Positions 36,568 to 44,678 of a stretch of DNA of 58,269 nucleotides are shown here, in pieces. Origin of the DNA: Bacteroidota bacterium (GTDB lineage Bacteria; Bacteroidota; Rhodothermia; Rhodothermales; UBA10348); NCBI GenBank assembly GCA_027622005.1, contig JAQBZH010000013.1, forward strand, positions 1 to 58,269, written 5' to 3'. The position numbers and the translations under genes were made by a program. Below the pieces are notes generated by a model that had not been told where the DNA came from, made no database searches, and was given only the letters and a program-made list of their open reading frames with translations. Positions within the stretch are counted from its first letter, which is position 1. Every line of letters begins with the position of its first letter.

Positions 36568-37224
36568 ATGCGCGTCATTAAATATTTCTTTGAGGAGCCA
36601 ACCTTGTTGGATTTCCAAGAATCCGCATCAGAAAGCTTCTTGGGCGTGGTTAGTTTCAACGTCACTCTTGCTGGCGCTGCGCGTCATTATCGCGGATATT
36701 TGGCTGCATCTGACCTAGAAAGTCGGACAATTGGTGGTTCTTCCCTAGAAGATCAGGCAGCGGCCAAAATTTTAGCTCAAGTCATAGAAGGGCCAGGATG
36801 GTATTTCAGTAGAGGATCCGGGGCCAACGAGAGTATAAAAACTCAGCTTTTATCGAGCTCCGATACCATCTTACAGGCTTTGGTAACTATGCCTGCTGAA
36901 AGTTTATTGGTCACCAACTTTAATCCAATGGGCCAGGAGTTGACCGCTCTGGTTAATAGATCCAATGAAAAAAACACGTTTGGCGCTATAGTTCGACTTC
37001 TTGATCTAGGGGCAACCATCATTTTACCTGAACCCGCGCACGTTGGTCACGATTGGAGCGTTTTTTCTTCGAAACCGCTTTCCGAATCATTTCGAATGGC
37101 GGCACAAGAAATGGCCCCCGAGGATTGCAGATGTTTTGTAGTCCCCTATGGCAGAGCCAAAGGAGAACACAAATTTTATTTTGAACAGTACGACATCGAG
37201 TTATTTAAGGAATTTGAGATTTAA
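36568..37224 (+). CDS. Hypothetical protein, 218 aa
   Basis: I do not recognise this family. The protein has no signal peptide and no membrane helix, and its composition is soluble. Observable features: an acidic start (FFEEPTLLDFQESASESFLG), a central ANESIKTQLLSSSDTILQALV helix region, a hydrophobic strand LLDLGATIILPEPAHVGHDWSVF, and a C-terminal FVVPYGRAKGEHKFYFEQYD segment. The ATG at 36568 gives the only start of good length. It is 29 bases before a YwaF-like membrane protein on the same strand, so the two may be one unit. No function is claimed. Confidence 0.7.
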   Translation: MRVIKYFFEEPTLLDFQESASESFLGVVSFNVTLAGAARHYRGYLAASDLESRTIGGSSLEDQAAAKILAQVIEGPGWYFSRGSGANESIKTQLLSSSDTILQALVTMPAESLLVTNFNPMGQELTALVNRSNEKNTFGAIVRLLDLGATIILPEPAHVGHDWSVFSSKPLSESFRMAAQEMAPEDCRCFVVPYGRAKGEHKFYFEQYDIELFKEFEI

Positions 37225-37253
37225 TTTTGCGGTTCCATTAAAACCCTATCGTT

Positions 37254-37970
37254 GTGGATTCCATCTTCGCGCATTTTACAGAGCCCAATAACCCATTTAT
37301 TCTTTTCGGTACGGTTCACCTTACGGTCAGCGCTGTTTTGGCTGTGATTGGGTTTCTGTTAGTTCGACAAGGAATGAAGGCGAACGAGTCCTCTCGACGG
37401 CGGATTCGCGTGGGAATGGCGCTCGTCTTCCTTTTTTTCGAAATCGAATGGCAAGTGTGGCACTTGTGGCATGGGGTCTGGTCGACGGATATCAATTTGC
37501 CGCTGCATCTCTGTAGCGTGATGATTTGGGTGAGTATGTACGGCCTGTGGTTCGAAGACCGAAGGGTGTATGGACTGATATACTTTCTGGGGATCGCGGG
37601 CGCCATTCAGGCTATAATTACCCCAAATGCGAATGAAACATTCCCCCATATCCGTTTTATTTCGACCATGATTACCCATAGTTTGTTGGTCGTTGGTGGC
37701 TTTTGGGTGGTTTTCGTTGAAAAGTACCGCCCGACTTTCAAATCTGCCTTAAATGCCTTTCTCGGGCTAAACGCCTATGCATTTGTAGTCTATTTCATCA
37801 ACAAAGCCGTCGGATCCAACTATCTCTACGTGGTGGACAAACCTTCGGTGGCCACCGTTATGGACTATTTCCCAGAGTGGCCTTGGTACATCCCAATTCT
37901 GGAAGGGATTTTGATTGTACTAATGGCCCTCATGCTGCTCCCATTCCGGAGAGCAAAGAAGGCGAATTAA
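37254..37970 (+). CDS. YwaF/TIGR02206 family membrane protein
   Basis: A 238-residue integral membrane protein with a GTG start and about seven helices. It matches the TIGR02206 (YwaF) family: the loop INLPLHLCSVMIWVSMYGLW, the IYFLGIAGAIQAIITP helix, then HIRFISTMITHSLLVVGGFW and the tail PEWPWYIPILEGILIVLMALM. The family is of unknown role. It follows the unknown 218-residue gene and its 3' end lies 11 bases from the convergent serine hydrolase gene. Confidence 0.82.
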   Translation: MDSIFAHFTEPNNPFILFGTVHLTVSAVLAVIGFLLVRQGMKANESSRRRIRVGMALVFLFFEIEWQVWHLWHGVWSTDINLPLHLCSVMIWVSMYGLWFEDRRVYGLIYFLGIAGAIQAIITPNANETFPHIRFISTMITHSLLVVGGFWVVFVEKYRPTFKSALNAFLGLNAYAFVVYFINKAVGSNYLYVVDKPSVATVMDYFPEWPWYIPILEGILIVLMALMLLPFRRAKKAN

Positions 37971-37981
37971 AGTTCAGCGCG

Positions 37982-39145
37982 TTAATTGGCGAGGAGCTTA
38001 ATAGCTTCCTCAACAAATTGATAATGGGTCGTTCCACCACCGGATTGGGTGAAATAAAGGATGATGAGTTCTTTTTCGGGGACGACCCACCCAATCGTGC
38101 CTGAGGCTCCTGGATGGCCAAACGAAGCAATACCTGTACCTGGGCGCAAGACACTCGGGCCCAAATCCCAATGCAGGCCATAAGGGGTCTGACCGTAGGA
38201 CGTTGAAACCATCATACTTAGGGGCTCCAGGGTCAAAGCCTCGTTGACATACTTTTCGTCGATGTACTGTACAGCCCCAATTCGGCCTCTGTTTAGCCAC
38301 AAACGTAAGAATTTGGCATAGTCGATCGGCGTGGAATACAAACCAGCAGCGCCGGGAAAGAATCTGAAAATAGTCGGAGCTGCGGTATTTCTGACAAGTT
38401 GGAATTGAGCGCCATTTCGAAGATACACCGAGCTCATTCGGGCCCGCCAAGGCGAATCGGGTGCCAAAGAAACATAGGTATTGTCGGTCATTTTCAGATC
38501 GGACAACACGGTTTCACTCAAATACTCGGGTAGTAAGACACCGGTAACAGATTCAATAATAGCTCCCAATGTTATCGTGGCGGATGAATTACGGGCATAG
38601 ACTGAACCAGGGGGAGAGTCGGGGCCCAATCGACCCAATTCATTCACTGCTACCATCAGCGAGGGGAAGGAAAGGGGGGTTATCGGCATCCGCGTAAATC
38701 CATCCGTCCTTGACAAAAGTTGTCGAATGGTGGTAGAATGTTTTTCAAAGCTCGGGAGATACTTGGATACTTTATCATCAATATCCAACCGGCCTTCTGT
38801 TGCCAGGCGGAATATTCCAGTAGCCACGATTGGCTTGGTCATCGACTGGATATCAAAAATAGTATTGATTACCATCGAGTGCCCCTTTTCTCGATCGCGG
38901 AGGCCGCGCGCACCATGGAGCACAATTTCATCTCCCTTGATTATCAAGTATTCCGCTCCTACGACAGCCCCGGAGTCAACCCAGCTTTGAACCTTTGCTT
39001 CCAGAGTAGCGAGCGACGCCGCCAAATTATCCTGGGGAATTGACGTATCAAATCCCTTAGGATCAGCCTGACCCGCGTCGCATGCCACGGGAAACCCTAG
39101 GAATAAGGTCAACGATATTCCAGAAAGGAATCGGGCGAATTTCAT
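37982..39145 (-). CDS. Serine hydrolase, beta-lactamase class C family
   Basis: A 387-residue exported serine hydrolase (signal peptide, perhaps lipidated at Cys22). The catalytic Ser-Lys pair is SMTK at residues 101-104. The tyrosine region is SVYARNSSAT, where the usual YxN reads YARN, and the third motif is HPGASGT. Such enzymes include class C beta-lactamases, D-aminopeptidases and esterases (EstB type). The lack of any resistance context favours an esterase or peptidase role. It is probably transcribed alone, from just upstream of the large hairpin at 39275. Confidence 0.87.
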   Translation of the reverse strand: MKFARFLSGISLTLFLGFPVACDAGQADPKGFDTSIPQDNLAASLATLEAKVQSWVDSGAVVGAEYLIIKGDEIVLHGARGLRDREKGHSMVINTIFDIQSMTKPIVATGIFRLATEGRLDIDDKVSKYLPSFEKHSTTIRQLLSRTDGFTRMPITPLSFPSLMVAVNELGRLGPDSPPGSVYARNSSATITLGAIIESVTGVLLPEYLSETVLSDLKMTDNTYVSLAPDSPWRARMSSVYLRNGAQFQLVRNTAAPTIFRFFPGAAGLYSTPIDYAKFLRLWLNRGRIGAVQYIDEKYVNEALTLEPLSMMVSTSYGQTPYGLHWDLGPSVLRPGTGIASFGHPGASGTIGWVVPEKELIILYFTQSGGGTTHYQFVEEAIKLLAN

Positions 39146-39264
39146 GGTGGCGAAGTTGGTCGATTTTCAAAGTGTAAGTGTACGTCTTTGAATGACTCGT
39201 TTGAAATGAAAAAACAAGTGCCCCTTAATTTGGTGCAGTGCCCGTCATCAACCTCAAAGGGCCA

Positions 39265-39321
39265 AAAAAGGAGAGGGCGGGGGGTCAGCGGCGATTAGAA
39301 ATCGACCCTGACCCCCCGCCC
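39265..39321 (-). terminator. Large hairpin and T-run after TonB receptor gene
   Basis: On the minus strand a perfect 14-bp stem (GGGCGGGGGGTCAG/CTGACCCCCCGCCC; arms 39275-39288 and 39308-39321) encloses a nested CGATT-AGA-AATCG hairpin, and is followed after CTCTCC by six T residues (39265-39270). It starts about 80 bases after the receptor's stop codon. This is a strong intrinsic terminator for the 39402-42116 gene. Confidence 0.7.
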
Positions 39322-39401
39322 GCCACCTGCAAGCAGTTTGAAAGTTATCAAACCATGGGGATGACTCCCCGTTTATTTAGCAGAGAAAGTAGACCCTTCT
39401 C

Positions 39402-42116
39402 TTACTTAAAGGTAATGCGCGTACCGAAATTAAACGCACGTGGCAGACCTAAATGCACTTCGGCATCGTCCGCTTTGTGGTTTTTACCATTTGCGGTGTA
39501 TGCATTGTATGCTGAGTTGTCCGTGGCATCCTGTACATAGAAACTATCAAATACGTTAAATACGTTTGCGAACAAACGAATATCAAAGCGAGATAGCTTC
39601 AGCATTTTACTAGGGATGTCATAGCCAAAGTTCAAATCAAACACGTTGTAAGCAGGGATTTTCCAGCTTTGCTCGCGGTCCGTGGAAACGGTGCGGCTAA
39701 CTGGGTCGAAATTTGCATAGTAATTTGAGTAAGAACGACCAGTAACCTTCGCATAAACACCTTCTAGTGGGAAAAACGTCAAGGAGTAAGCGAACTGCGT
39801 TTGTGGCGCATCGCCAACTTTGATGTCTTTCAAATACAGGTTGACCGAATTCTGGGTACCTGGGTTGGCGGTATCTGGCGTGTATTTCGCCGAAACGTCG
39901 TCGGTATACGTCCAGTTGCCAAGGGAAACAGCAACATCAGCACGAACCAGGTCGATTGGCTGGTACGCGAATTCAGCTTCAATTCCGCGGTGAAGCGCAT
40001 TGAGGCCTGAGATGTTGATAAGACCATCATCGCCATTGAGTTCTTGAACGAACTGAGTGATGGTGCGGTCATTCCAGGACGTGTTGTAAACATTGATCTT
40101 TCCGGCCAAGCTGCGGTCTGTAGAACGAACGGTGGCACCCGCTTCAACAGCTATAAACTGCTCGTTTTTCGGATCTGGATTGACAACACCGGTAACATCG
40201 TCGATGGCACCATCAAGAATCGGTACTTTCGATACTACACCAGCATTGGCATAAACGCTTACGTTGTCGTTGATAGAAAGGGAAGCACCTCCTTTCACCT
40301 GGTAGCCACCGATGTTGTCGGATTCGGTTTCAAACTCGTTGCCCGTCCCATCATCCCTGAAATGGTCGATGTATTTGTACTTGACCATGGAATAACCAGC
40401 CATACCGTAAGCGGTCAATTGATCTTTGGTGTATTCACCTTGTAAGAAAGCACCAAACCAATTTACCGTGTTGGTATTGAAGTAATTGAATTTGTCTCCG
40501 GGTTTGAGGTTTTGACTACCGACAAAATCATTGTCCGAGCGAACATAGCTCGTTCCGCCCAAAAGATCGCGAACCGAGTAGTAATGCTCGATTTCCGCTG
40601 TACGCCAATCAACACCGGCTTCCAACGTTACGTTTTCATTCAATTCGTGCTTGAATTTGGAAATAGCCCCAACCGTCCACTGAACGTTTTGGCTGTTTCT
40701 CAGAATTCCGCGAGAGGTACCGTTGGCTGCGTTACGAGCAATGGTTGCATCATAATCAACACGACGGCTCGGACCGCTAAAGTCCCAAACCATGGATCCG
40801 TGGGTACCTGTTCCGCCCCCTTTACCACCTGAGTAATAAGCAACCGTTGACCACAATGACTTGTCGGACAACTGGTTAAAGTAATTCAGGTTGATCTGTG
40901 GCTTGTGGAAATAGTTTTCGCGTTCATTTAAGATGTTATTGCGAGGGCGATCCACAGAACCGAAACCGTTGTTTCCGAAGTCTCCGTAGGAGTTTGATAC
41001 AGGCGATGAGTTCTGATTCCAACGCCGACCAGCTTCTTTATACTTAGTCAGAACACCGGCAATATCAGTTGCTGAAAGCCCATCTTCTTTCAACACTTCG
41101 GTCGCATACTCATGGTCGTATGCTGCAATGTTTTGCCGGTATAAGTTCTGACCATGACGCTGTGGTGCACCCACGGCATAGAAATCGAGGCGTTGTTTAG
41201 CGTCGATATTCCAGGCAGCAGCAGCATAGTAAGCCCAGGCATCGGTCCAGGTACCATCATAGTACCCGTCGCCGGTCTTGCGAACACCCGAAACGGTGAA
41301 AGCATATTTGCCGTCAATCAGTCCCGTGGAAAGTGAAACAGTCGATTTCAAGAATCCATCGTTCCCAACTTCCTGTTTAGCTAGAACCTGGCGGGTATTG
41401 GCTGATGGATCCGTAATGATGTTCATCGTGCCACCGATAGAAGGGGTGGCCAGATTAACAGCCGAAAGTCCGCGTTGTAGCTGAACGGAAGAAGTCGCAT
41501 CTCCGACCCCGTCCCAGTTCGACCAATAAACCCAGCCGTTTTCCATGTCATTGACTGGAACGCCGTTGAGCATAATGGCCACATTGCGTTGGTTAAAACC
41601 GCGTACGTTTACGCGGGCATCGCCGGCACCACCACCTTGCATCGTCGCATAAACGGAAGGCGTGGTGTTAAGGATCATCGGGGCGTCGCGTGACCCAAGT
41701 TCGCGTTGAACCTGGACTTTATCGACGTTGGTGAAGGCAACCGGCGTTTTCCGGTCAACGGCGCGGGAAGCAAAAACTTCCAAAGCACCGAGTGCTTGGC
41801 TATAAAATTGCATCGAAAAGTCAACGGTTACACTCGAGGTGCGCACCGTAACAACTTTTGACTGAGAATTGAAACCAACAAACTGCGCAGTAACCGTATG
41901 TGTCCCGGCGGTTACACCAGCAATGGAGTATTTACCATCGTTGTCAGAAACAGCGCCAAAAGTCGTTCCTTCGATCACGACTTGGGCGCCAGGAAGCGCA
42001 TCTCCGGTATCGGAATCGGTAACCGTTCCGGAGACTTGAAGCTGGGCAGTGGCGGAGCCTGCTAATAGCAGAGTCAACGCAAAGGCCAGGCTGCGAAAAC
42101 GTAGCTTATAATTCAT
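39402..42116 (-). CDS. TonB-dependent outer-membrane receptor with CarboxypepD_reg domain
   Basis: A 904-residue receptor. The first ATG at 42116 is preferred to the GTG two codons upstream. Layout: signal peptide (to about residue 24), carboxypeptidase-regulatory-like domain (about 26-110, VSGTVTDSDTGDALPGAQVVIEG), TonB plug domain (about 120-245, with MILNTTPSVYATMQGGGA, VRGFNQRNVAIMLNGVPVND, SVQLQRGLSAVNLATPSIGG), then the 22-strand barrel ending in GTRITFK. It admits a siderophore, oligosaccharide or peptide with energy from TonB. No SusD partner is adjacent, so it is not a classic SusCD pair. An 11-bp inverted repeat lies in its leader. Confidence 0.9.
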   Translation of the reverse strand: MNYKLRFRSLAFALTLLLAGSATAQLQVSGTVTDSDTGDALPGAQVVIEGTTFGAVSDNDGKYSIAGVTAGTHTVTAQFVGFNSQSKVVTVRTSSVTVDFSMQFYSQALGALEVFASRAVDRKTPVAFTNVDKVQVQRELGSRDAPMILNTTPSVYATMQGGGAGDARVNVRGFNQRNVAIMLNGVPVNDMENGWVYWSNWDGVGDATSSVQLQRGLSAVNLATPSIGGTMNIITDPSANTRQVLAKQEVGNDGFLKSTVSLSTGLIDGKYAFTVSGVRKTGDGYYDGTWTDAWAYYAAAAWNIDAKQRLDFYAVGAPQRHGQNLYRQNIAAYDHEYATEVLKEDGLSATDIAGVLTKYKEAGRRWNQNSSPVSNSYGDFGNNGFGSVDRPRNNILNERENYFHKPQINLNYFNQLSDKSLWSTVAYYSGGKGGGTGTHGSMVWDFSGPSRRVDYDATIARNAANGTSRGILRNSQNVQWTVGAISKFKHELNENVTLEAGVDWRTAEIEHYYSVRDLLGGTSYVRSDNDFVGSQNLKPGDKFNYFNTNTVNWFGAFLQGEYTKDQLTAYGMAGYSMVKYKYIDHFRDDGTGNEFETESDNIGGYQVKGGASLSINDNVSVYANAGVVSKVPILDGAIDDVTGVVNPDPKNEQFIAVEAGATVRSTDRSLAGKINVYNTSWNDRTITQFVQELNGDDGLINISGLNALHRGIEAEFAYQPIDLVRADVAVSLGNWTYTDDVSAKYTPDTANPGTQNSVNLYLKDIKVGDAPQTQFAYSLTFFPLEGVYAKVTGRSYSNYYANFDPVSRTVSTDREQSWKIPAYNVFDLNFGYDIPSKMLKLSRFDIRLFANVFNVFDSFYVQDATDNSAYNAYTANGKNHKADDAEVHLGLPRAFNFGTRITFK

Positions 42117-42125
42117 ATCCACATG

Positions 42126-42201
42126 ATTTGGTAGGTGAAAGTAACAAGCGAAAAAAGAGGGTATTTCACTTGGGGTGTACAGTCACATAAACCTACCAAA
42201 T
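42126..42201. promoter_or_regulatory. Long-spaced inverted repeat in TonB receptor leader
   Basis: Two perfect 11-bp arms, ATTTGGTAGGT at 42126-42136 and ACCTACCAAAT at 42191-42201, flank a 54-base interval upstream of the receptor start. They could form a long-range hairpin in the leader or bind a dimeric regulator. No standard promoter is certain here. Confidence 0.45.
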
Positions 42202-42319
42202 ATTGATATTTTATTGTGTGAACGAATGAGGAAGAAACGGTTATTTCCGTATTTCCAACATTTTCGCTAAACGTATAAATATCAACCAGATACGAGCTGC
42301 TTGTGAGCGCTCGCTATTG

Positions 42320-43807
42320 TTAATGACGCTGAACCGGCGAGTCAGACAGTTCAAAACGATATTGACCATCCGCAAGGCGAATCATTCGAGCCCCATCGGT
42401 GCGACTGAAAGGAGCTCCTGATCCTCCTAAAATCACTTCGAGCGTTCCGTTTGGACCAGCGCTTTTGATGCTAATGACATCTACAACGGGTATTTCGGGA
42501 TTGAGCGGATCAACATTGTCCAGAACTCGGAACGTAAAGTGCGTTATCCCGGGACCTCGAACTACGTGCTGATAATCAATTCCACCTGAAAAAGCGGTAT
42601 CGTCCAATTGAACGGATACATGACCGGCCGCTTTGACGGCAGTACCTTCCACCTGAACACTGATGTTCGTCCCCTGTGCCAGAGGATTTCCATTGTAATC
42701 CATGACGGTATAATTGTAGGTCGTATTGCGGGATGCAGAGCCCGGATTAACCGTGATAACGGGTGTTCCAGAGAATACAACTGGGATTTTGTCCGAAACC
42801 ACATTTTGCTGATCGTCGGCGGTATAGGCACTTATATGAGCAATACCATCGGCCGGCAACGGATTTGATGAAAGGAGATTGACTCCTCCTTGTCCTTGAG
42901 CATCTGTTGTCGATGAGCCCTCAATTACCCCGTGTGTGGTGTCGAAGTAAACAGCCGTTCCAATTCGAACCGGATTGCTGTACTTGTCCCCTACAATTAC
43001 ACTAATGGGGTTAATCAAACCAAATGCGTTAAGCCCAGGGAAATTCCGTTTGGCCGGTCCAAGACTGAAATGACGCTGATCGGGGAGTCCTCCATGGATC
43101 GTTATCGCAACCGGCTGTGATCGCATTACGCGACCATCCACAATCGATTCAGCAATCACCTGAACCACTCCAGATCGGGTTCCTGCTGAAAGACTTACGA
43201 CTGCTTGGCCGTTGTTATCCGTTTTGACCGAGGAAGGAGACAAGTATTCACCACCACCTGGGCGAACCCCGAATCGGAAATTCACTTGGGCCGAACTACC
43301 TAACACCAAGGGTTTGCCAAGGGAATCAGCCATTTGGAATGTTATGGATACCAGTTCTTCAGATCCAGATTCACGCACGCCTATGGAAGCCACAGACTGG
43401 GACAATAGAATGATGTTGGCTGCTTTACCCGATGTGGCTTGTTCGGAAATGATCTGTGTCAGCTTAAATGAAGGTACTTGGATCACTCTTCCTGCCAAAG
43501 CCAACACGGGTAGCGCTACCGGACGATATCCATCGGCCGAAGCGGTAATGGTCAATTCCATCGTACTGTCGATTTCCACATCAAAGGAATAATTACCTTC
43601 GGGGTCTACTTCAAACAACAAATCGTGGGGCAACACCCGAATAAACGCTTCGGTAATTGGATTATTCGTGGCTTCGTTTAAAACCTGTCCGGAGAGAGTT
43701 ACGGTTCCACCGTCTTCGTCCTTGGAGGAAAAAACATCGCATCCGGTCGTGAAAACGACGAAAAACAGCGCGATAAGTACAAAAATGTAGCGGGCTCGAA
43801 CGTTCAT
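42320..43807 (-). CDS. Ig-like/carboxypeptidase-regulatory lipoprotein
   Basis: A 495-residue lipoprotein starting at the ATG at 43807, chosen so that the TTGC lipobox (FVVFTTGC) sits about residue 24. It begins with a carboxypeptidase-regulatory-like domain (LSGQVLNEATNNPITEAFIRVLP) and continues as invasin-like (Big_1) immunoglobulin folds (VNFRFGVRPGGGEYLSPSSVKTDNNGQAVVSLSAG and others). No enzyme motif is visible. It is the gene upstream of the TonB receptor on the same strand and may serve as a surface partner. Confidence 0.78.
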   Translation of the reverse strand: MNVRARYIFVLIALFFVVFTTGCDVFSSKDEDGGTVTLSGQVLNEATNNPITEAFIRVLPHDLLFEVDPEGNYSFDVEIDSTMELTITASADGYRPVALPVLALAGRVIQVPSFKLTQIISEQATSGKAANIILLSQSVASIGVRESGSEELVSITFQMADSLGKPLVLGSSAQVNFRFGVRPGGGEYLSPSSVKTDNNGQAVVSLSAGTRSGVVQVIAESIVDGRVMRSQPVAITIHGGLPDQRHFSLGPAKRNFPGLNAFGLINPISVIVGDKYSNPVRIGTAVYFDTTHGVIEGSSTTDAQGQGGVNLLSSNPLPADGIAHISAYTADDQQNVVSDKIPVVFSGTPVITVNPGSASRNTTYNYTVMDYNGNPLAQGTNISVQVEGTAVKAAGHVSVQLDDTAFSGGIDYQHVVRGPGITHFTFRVLDNVDPLNPEIPVVDVISIKSAGPNGTLEVILGGSGAPFSRTDGARMIRLADGQYRFELSDSPVQRH

Positions 43808-43943
43808 GATGGTCCTATTTGTCGAATTTTGGCCTAAAGGGGGTATCGACACTCACAAACGCGCCTTAAACGTTTTGATTTGTAAATTCTAAGCAGGTGT
43901 GACTCTCTAAATTCCATCCGACCATTCCGGGCTTTGTGAAGTT

Positions 43944-43971
43944 TTGACGCACGGGAAACCAACCTTATCTT
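43944..43971 (+). promoter_or_regulatory. Candidate promoter of rpoZ
   Basis: TTGACG (43944-43949) and TATCTT (43966-43971) are separated by 16 bases and lie about 70 bases upstream of the rpoZ start. The TTG to TA distance also fits the Bacteroidota -33/-7 arrangement. It is a sequence match only. Confidence 0.35.
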
Positions 43972-44041
43972 AACGACAATAAGCAGGTCCGCACTACACT
44001 AGCTCAGATGAGCTTTCTTTCACGATTGGAATCCTACTGAC

Positions 44042-44350
44042 ATGGCAATCAAAACCGTCGATATGAACCGCCTGGCGGCAATGACTGGTAACCTTTTTGA
44101 ATCCGTTGCCATTCTTTCAAAGAGATCGCGACAGATTTCGACCAACATCAAGACCGAGTTGGATGATAAGCTTTCCTATTTTGAGGGATTCGAACAGGAA
44201 TTAGAAGATCCTCGCTTTCAGGAAGAGCAGGCAAAAGTTTCGGTTGAATTTGAACTAAGACCTGAGCCGACAGAAATGGCCATCGATGAGATGATTCAAG
44301 GAAATACGTTCTTCCGTCAGAATAAAGAAGAGTCGGATTTTCTGTATTAG
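44042..44350 (+). CDS. rpoZ: RNA polymerase omega subunit, Bacteroidota-type Rpb6-like
   Basis: A 102-residue protein matching the Bacteroidota-type omega/Rpb6 family. The characteristic block is NLFESVAILSKRSRQISTNIKTELDDKLSYF, followed by an acidic segment (FEQELEDPRFQEEQAK) and the tail EPTEMAIDEMIQGNTFF. It binds the beta-prime subunit and helps assembly of RNA polymerase. A composite hairpin and a strong terminator follow, so it is probably transcribed alone. Confidence 0.85.
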   Translation: MAIKTVDMNRLAAMTGNLFESVAILSKRSRQISTNIKTELDDKLSYFEGFEQELEDPRFQEEQAKVSVEFELRPEPTEMAIDEMIQGNTFFRQNKEESDFLY

Positions 44351-44358
44351 GGCTTCAC

Positions 44359-44395
44359 CAACGCGTCTTTCTGACAGATCAGAAAAACCGCGTTG
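44359..44395 (+). other. Composite 3' hairpin after rpoZ
   Basis: Eight bases after the rpoZ stop codon the sequence folds as CAACGCG, a two-base loop, TTTCTGA, a four-base tip, TCAGAAA, a three-base loop and CGCGTTG: 14 base pairs with a small internal loop. It precedes the strong terminator at 44430 by about 35 bases. It may stabilise or process the mRNA end. Confidence 0.55.
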
Positions 44396-44429
44396 CTGGA
44401 TCTTCTCAGGTAATTGAGAAACGACATTC

Positions 44430-44463
44430 GGGTGGGTCTCCAAAGGAGACCCACCCTTTTTTT
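44430..44463 (+). terminator. Intrinsic terminator downstream of rpoZ
   Basis: A perfect 12-bp stem (GGGTGGGTCTCC/GGAGACCCACCC) with an AAA loop is followed by seven T residues. It is an unmistakable Rho-independent terminator on the plus strand. Between it and uvrA (start 44679) there is no gene. Confidence 0.95.
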
Positions 44464-44678
44464 GTTCAACAAACATCGGATCGCTAATCAATAATGGTAA
44501 AGGGGCGAAAAAAGGGTCGATTCCACGCCCCTCCAAGGCCAAACCGATCGTTTCCTAAAGATACCGGTTGGAATAGGCCCAACGAAATTATTTGACCTTT
44601 TTTCCTGAAACGATAAGGCGCTGCACGGGTTAAGGATAGATTCCGGTCCTTTTGATCGTCATCCGAAGAACTCGTCTA

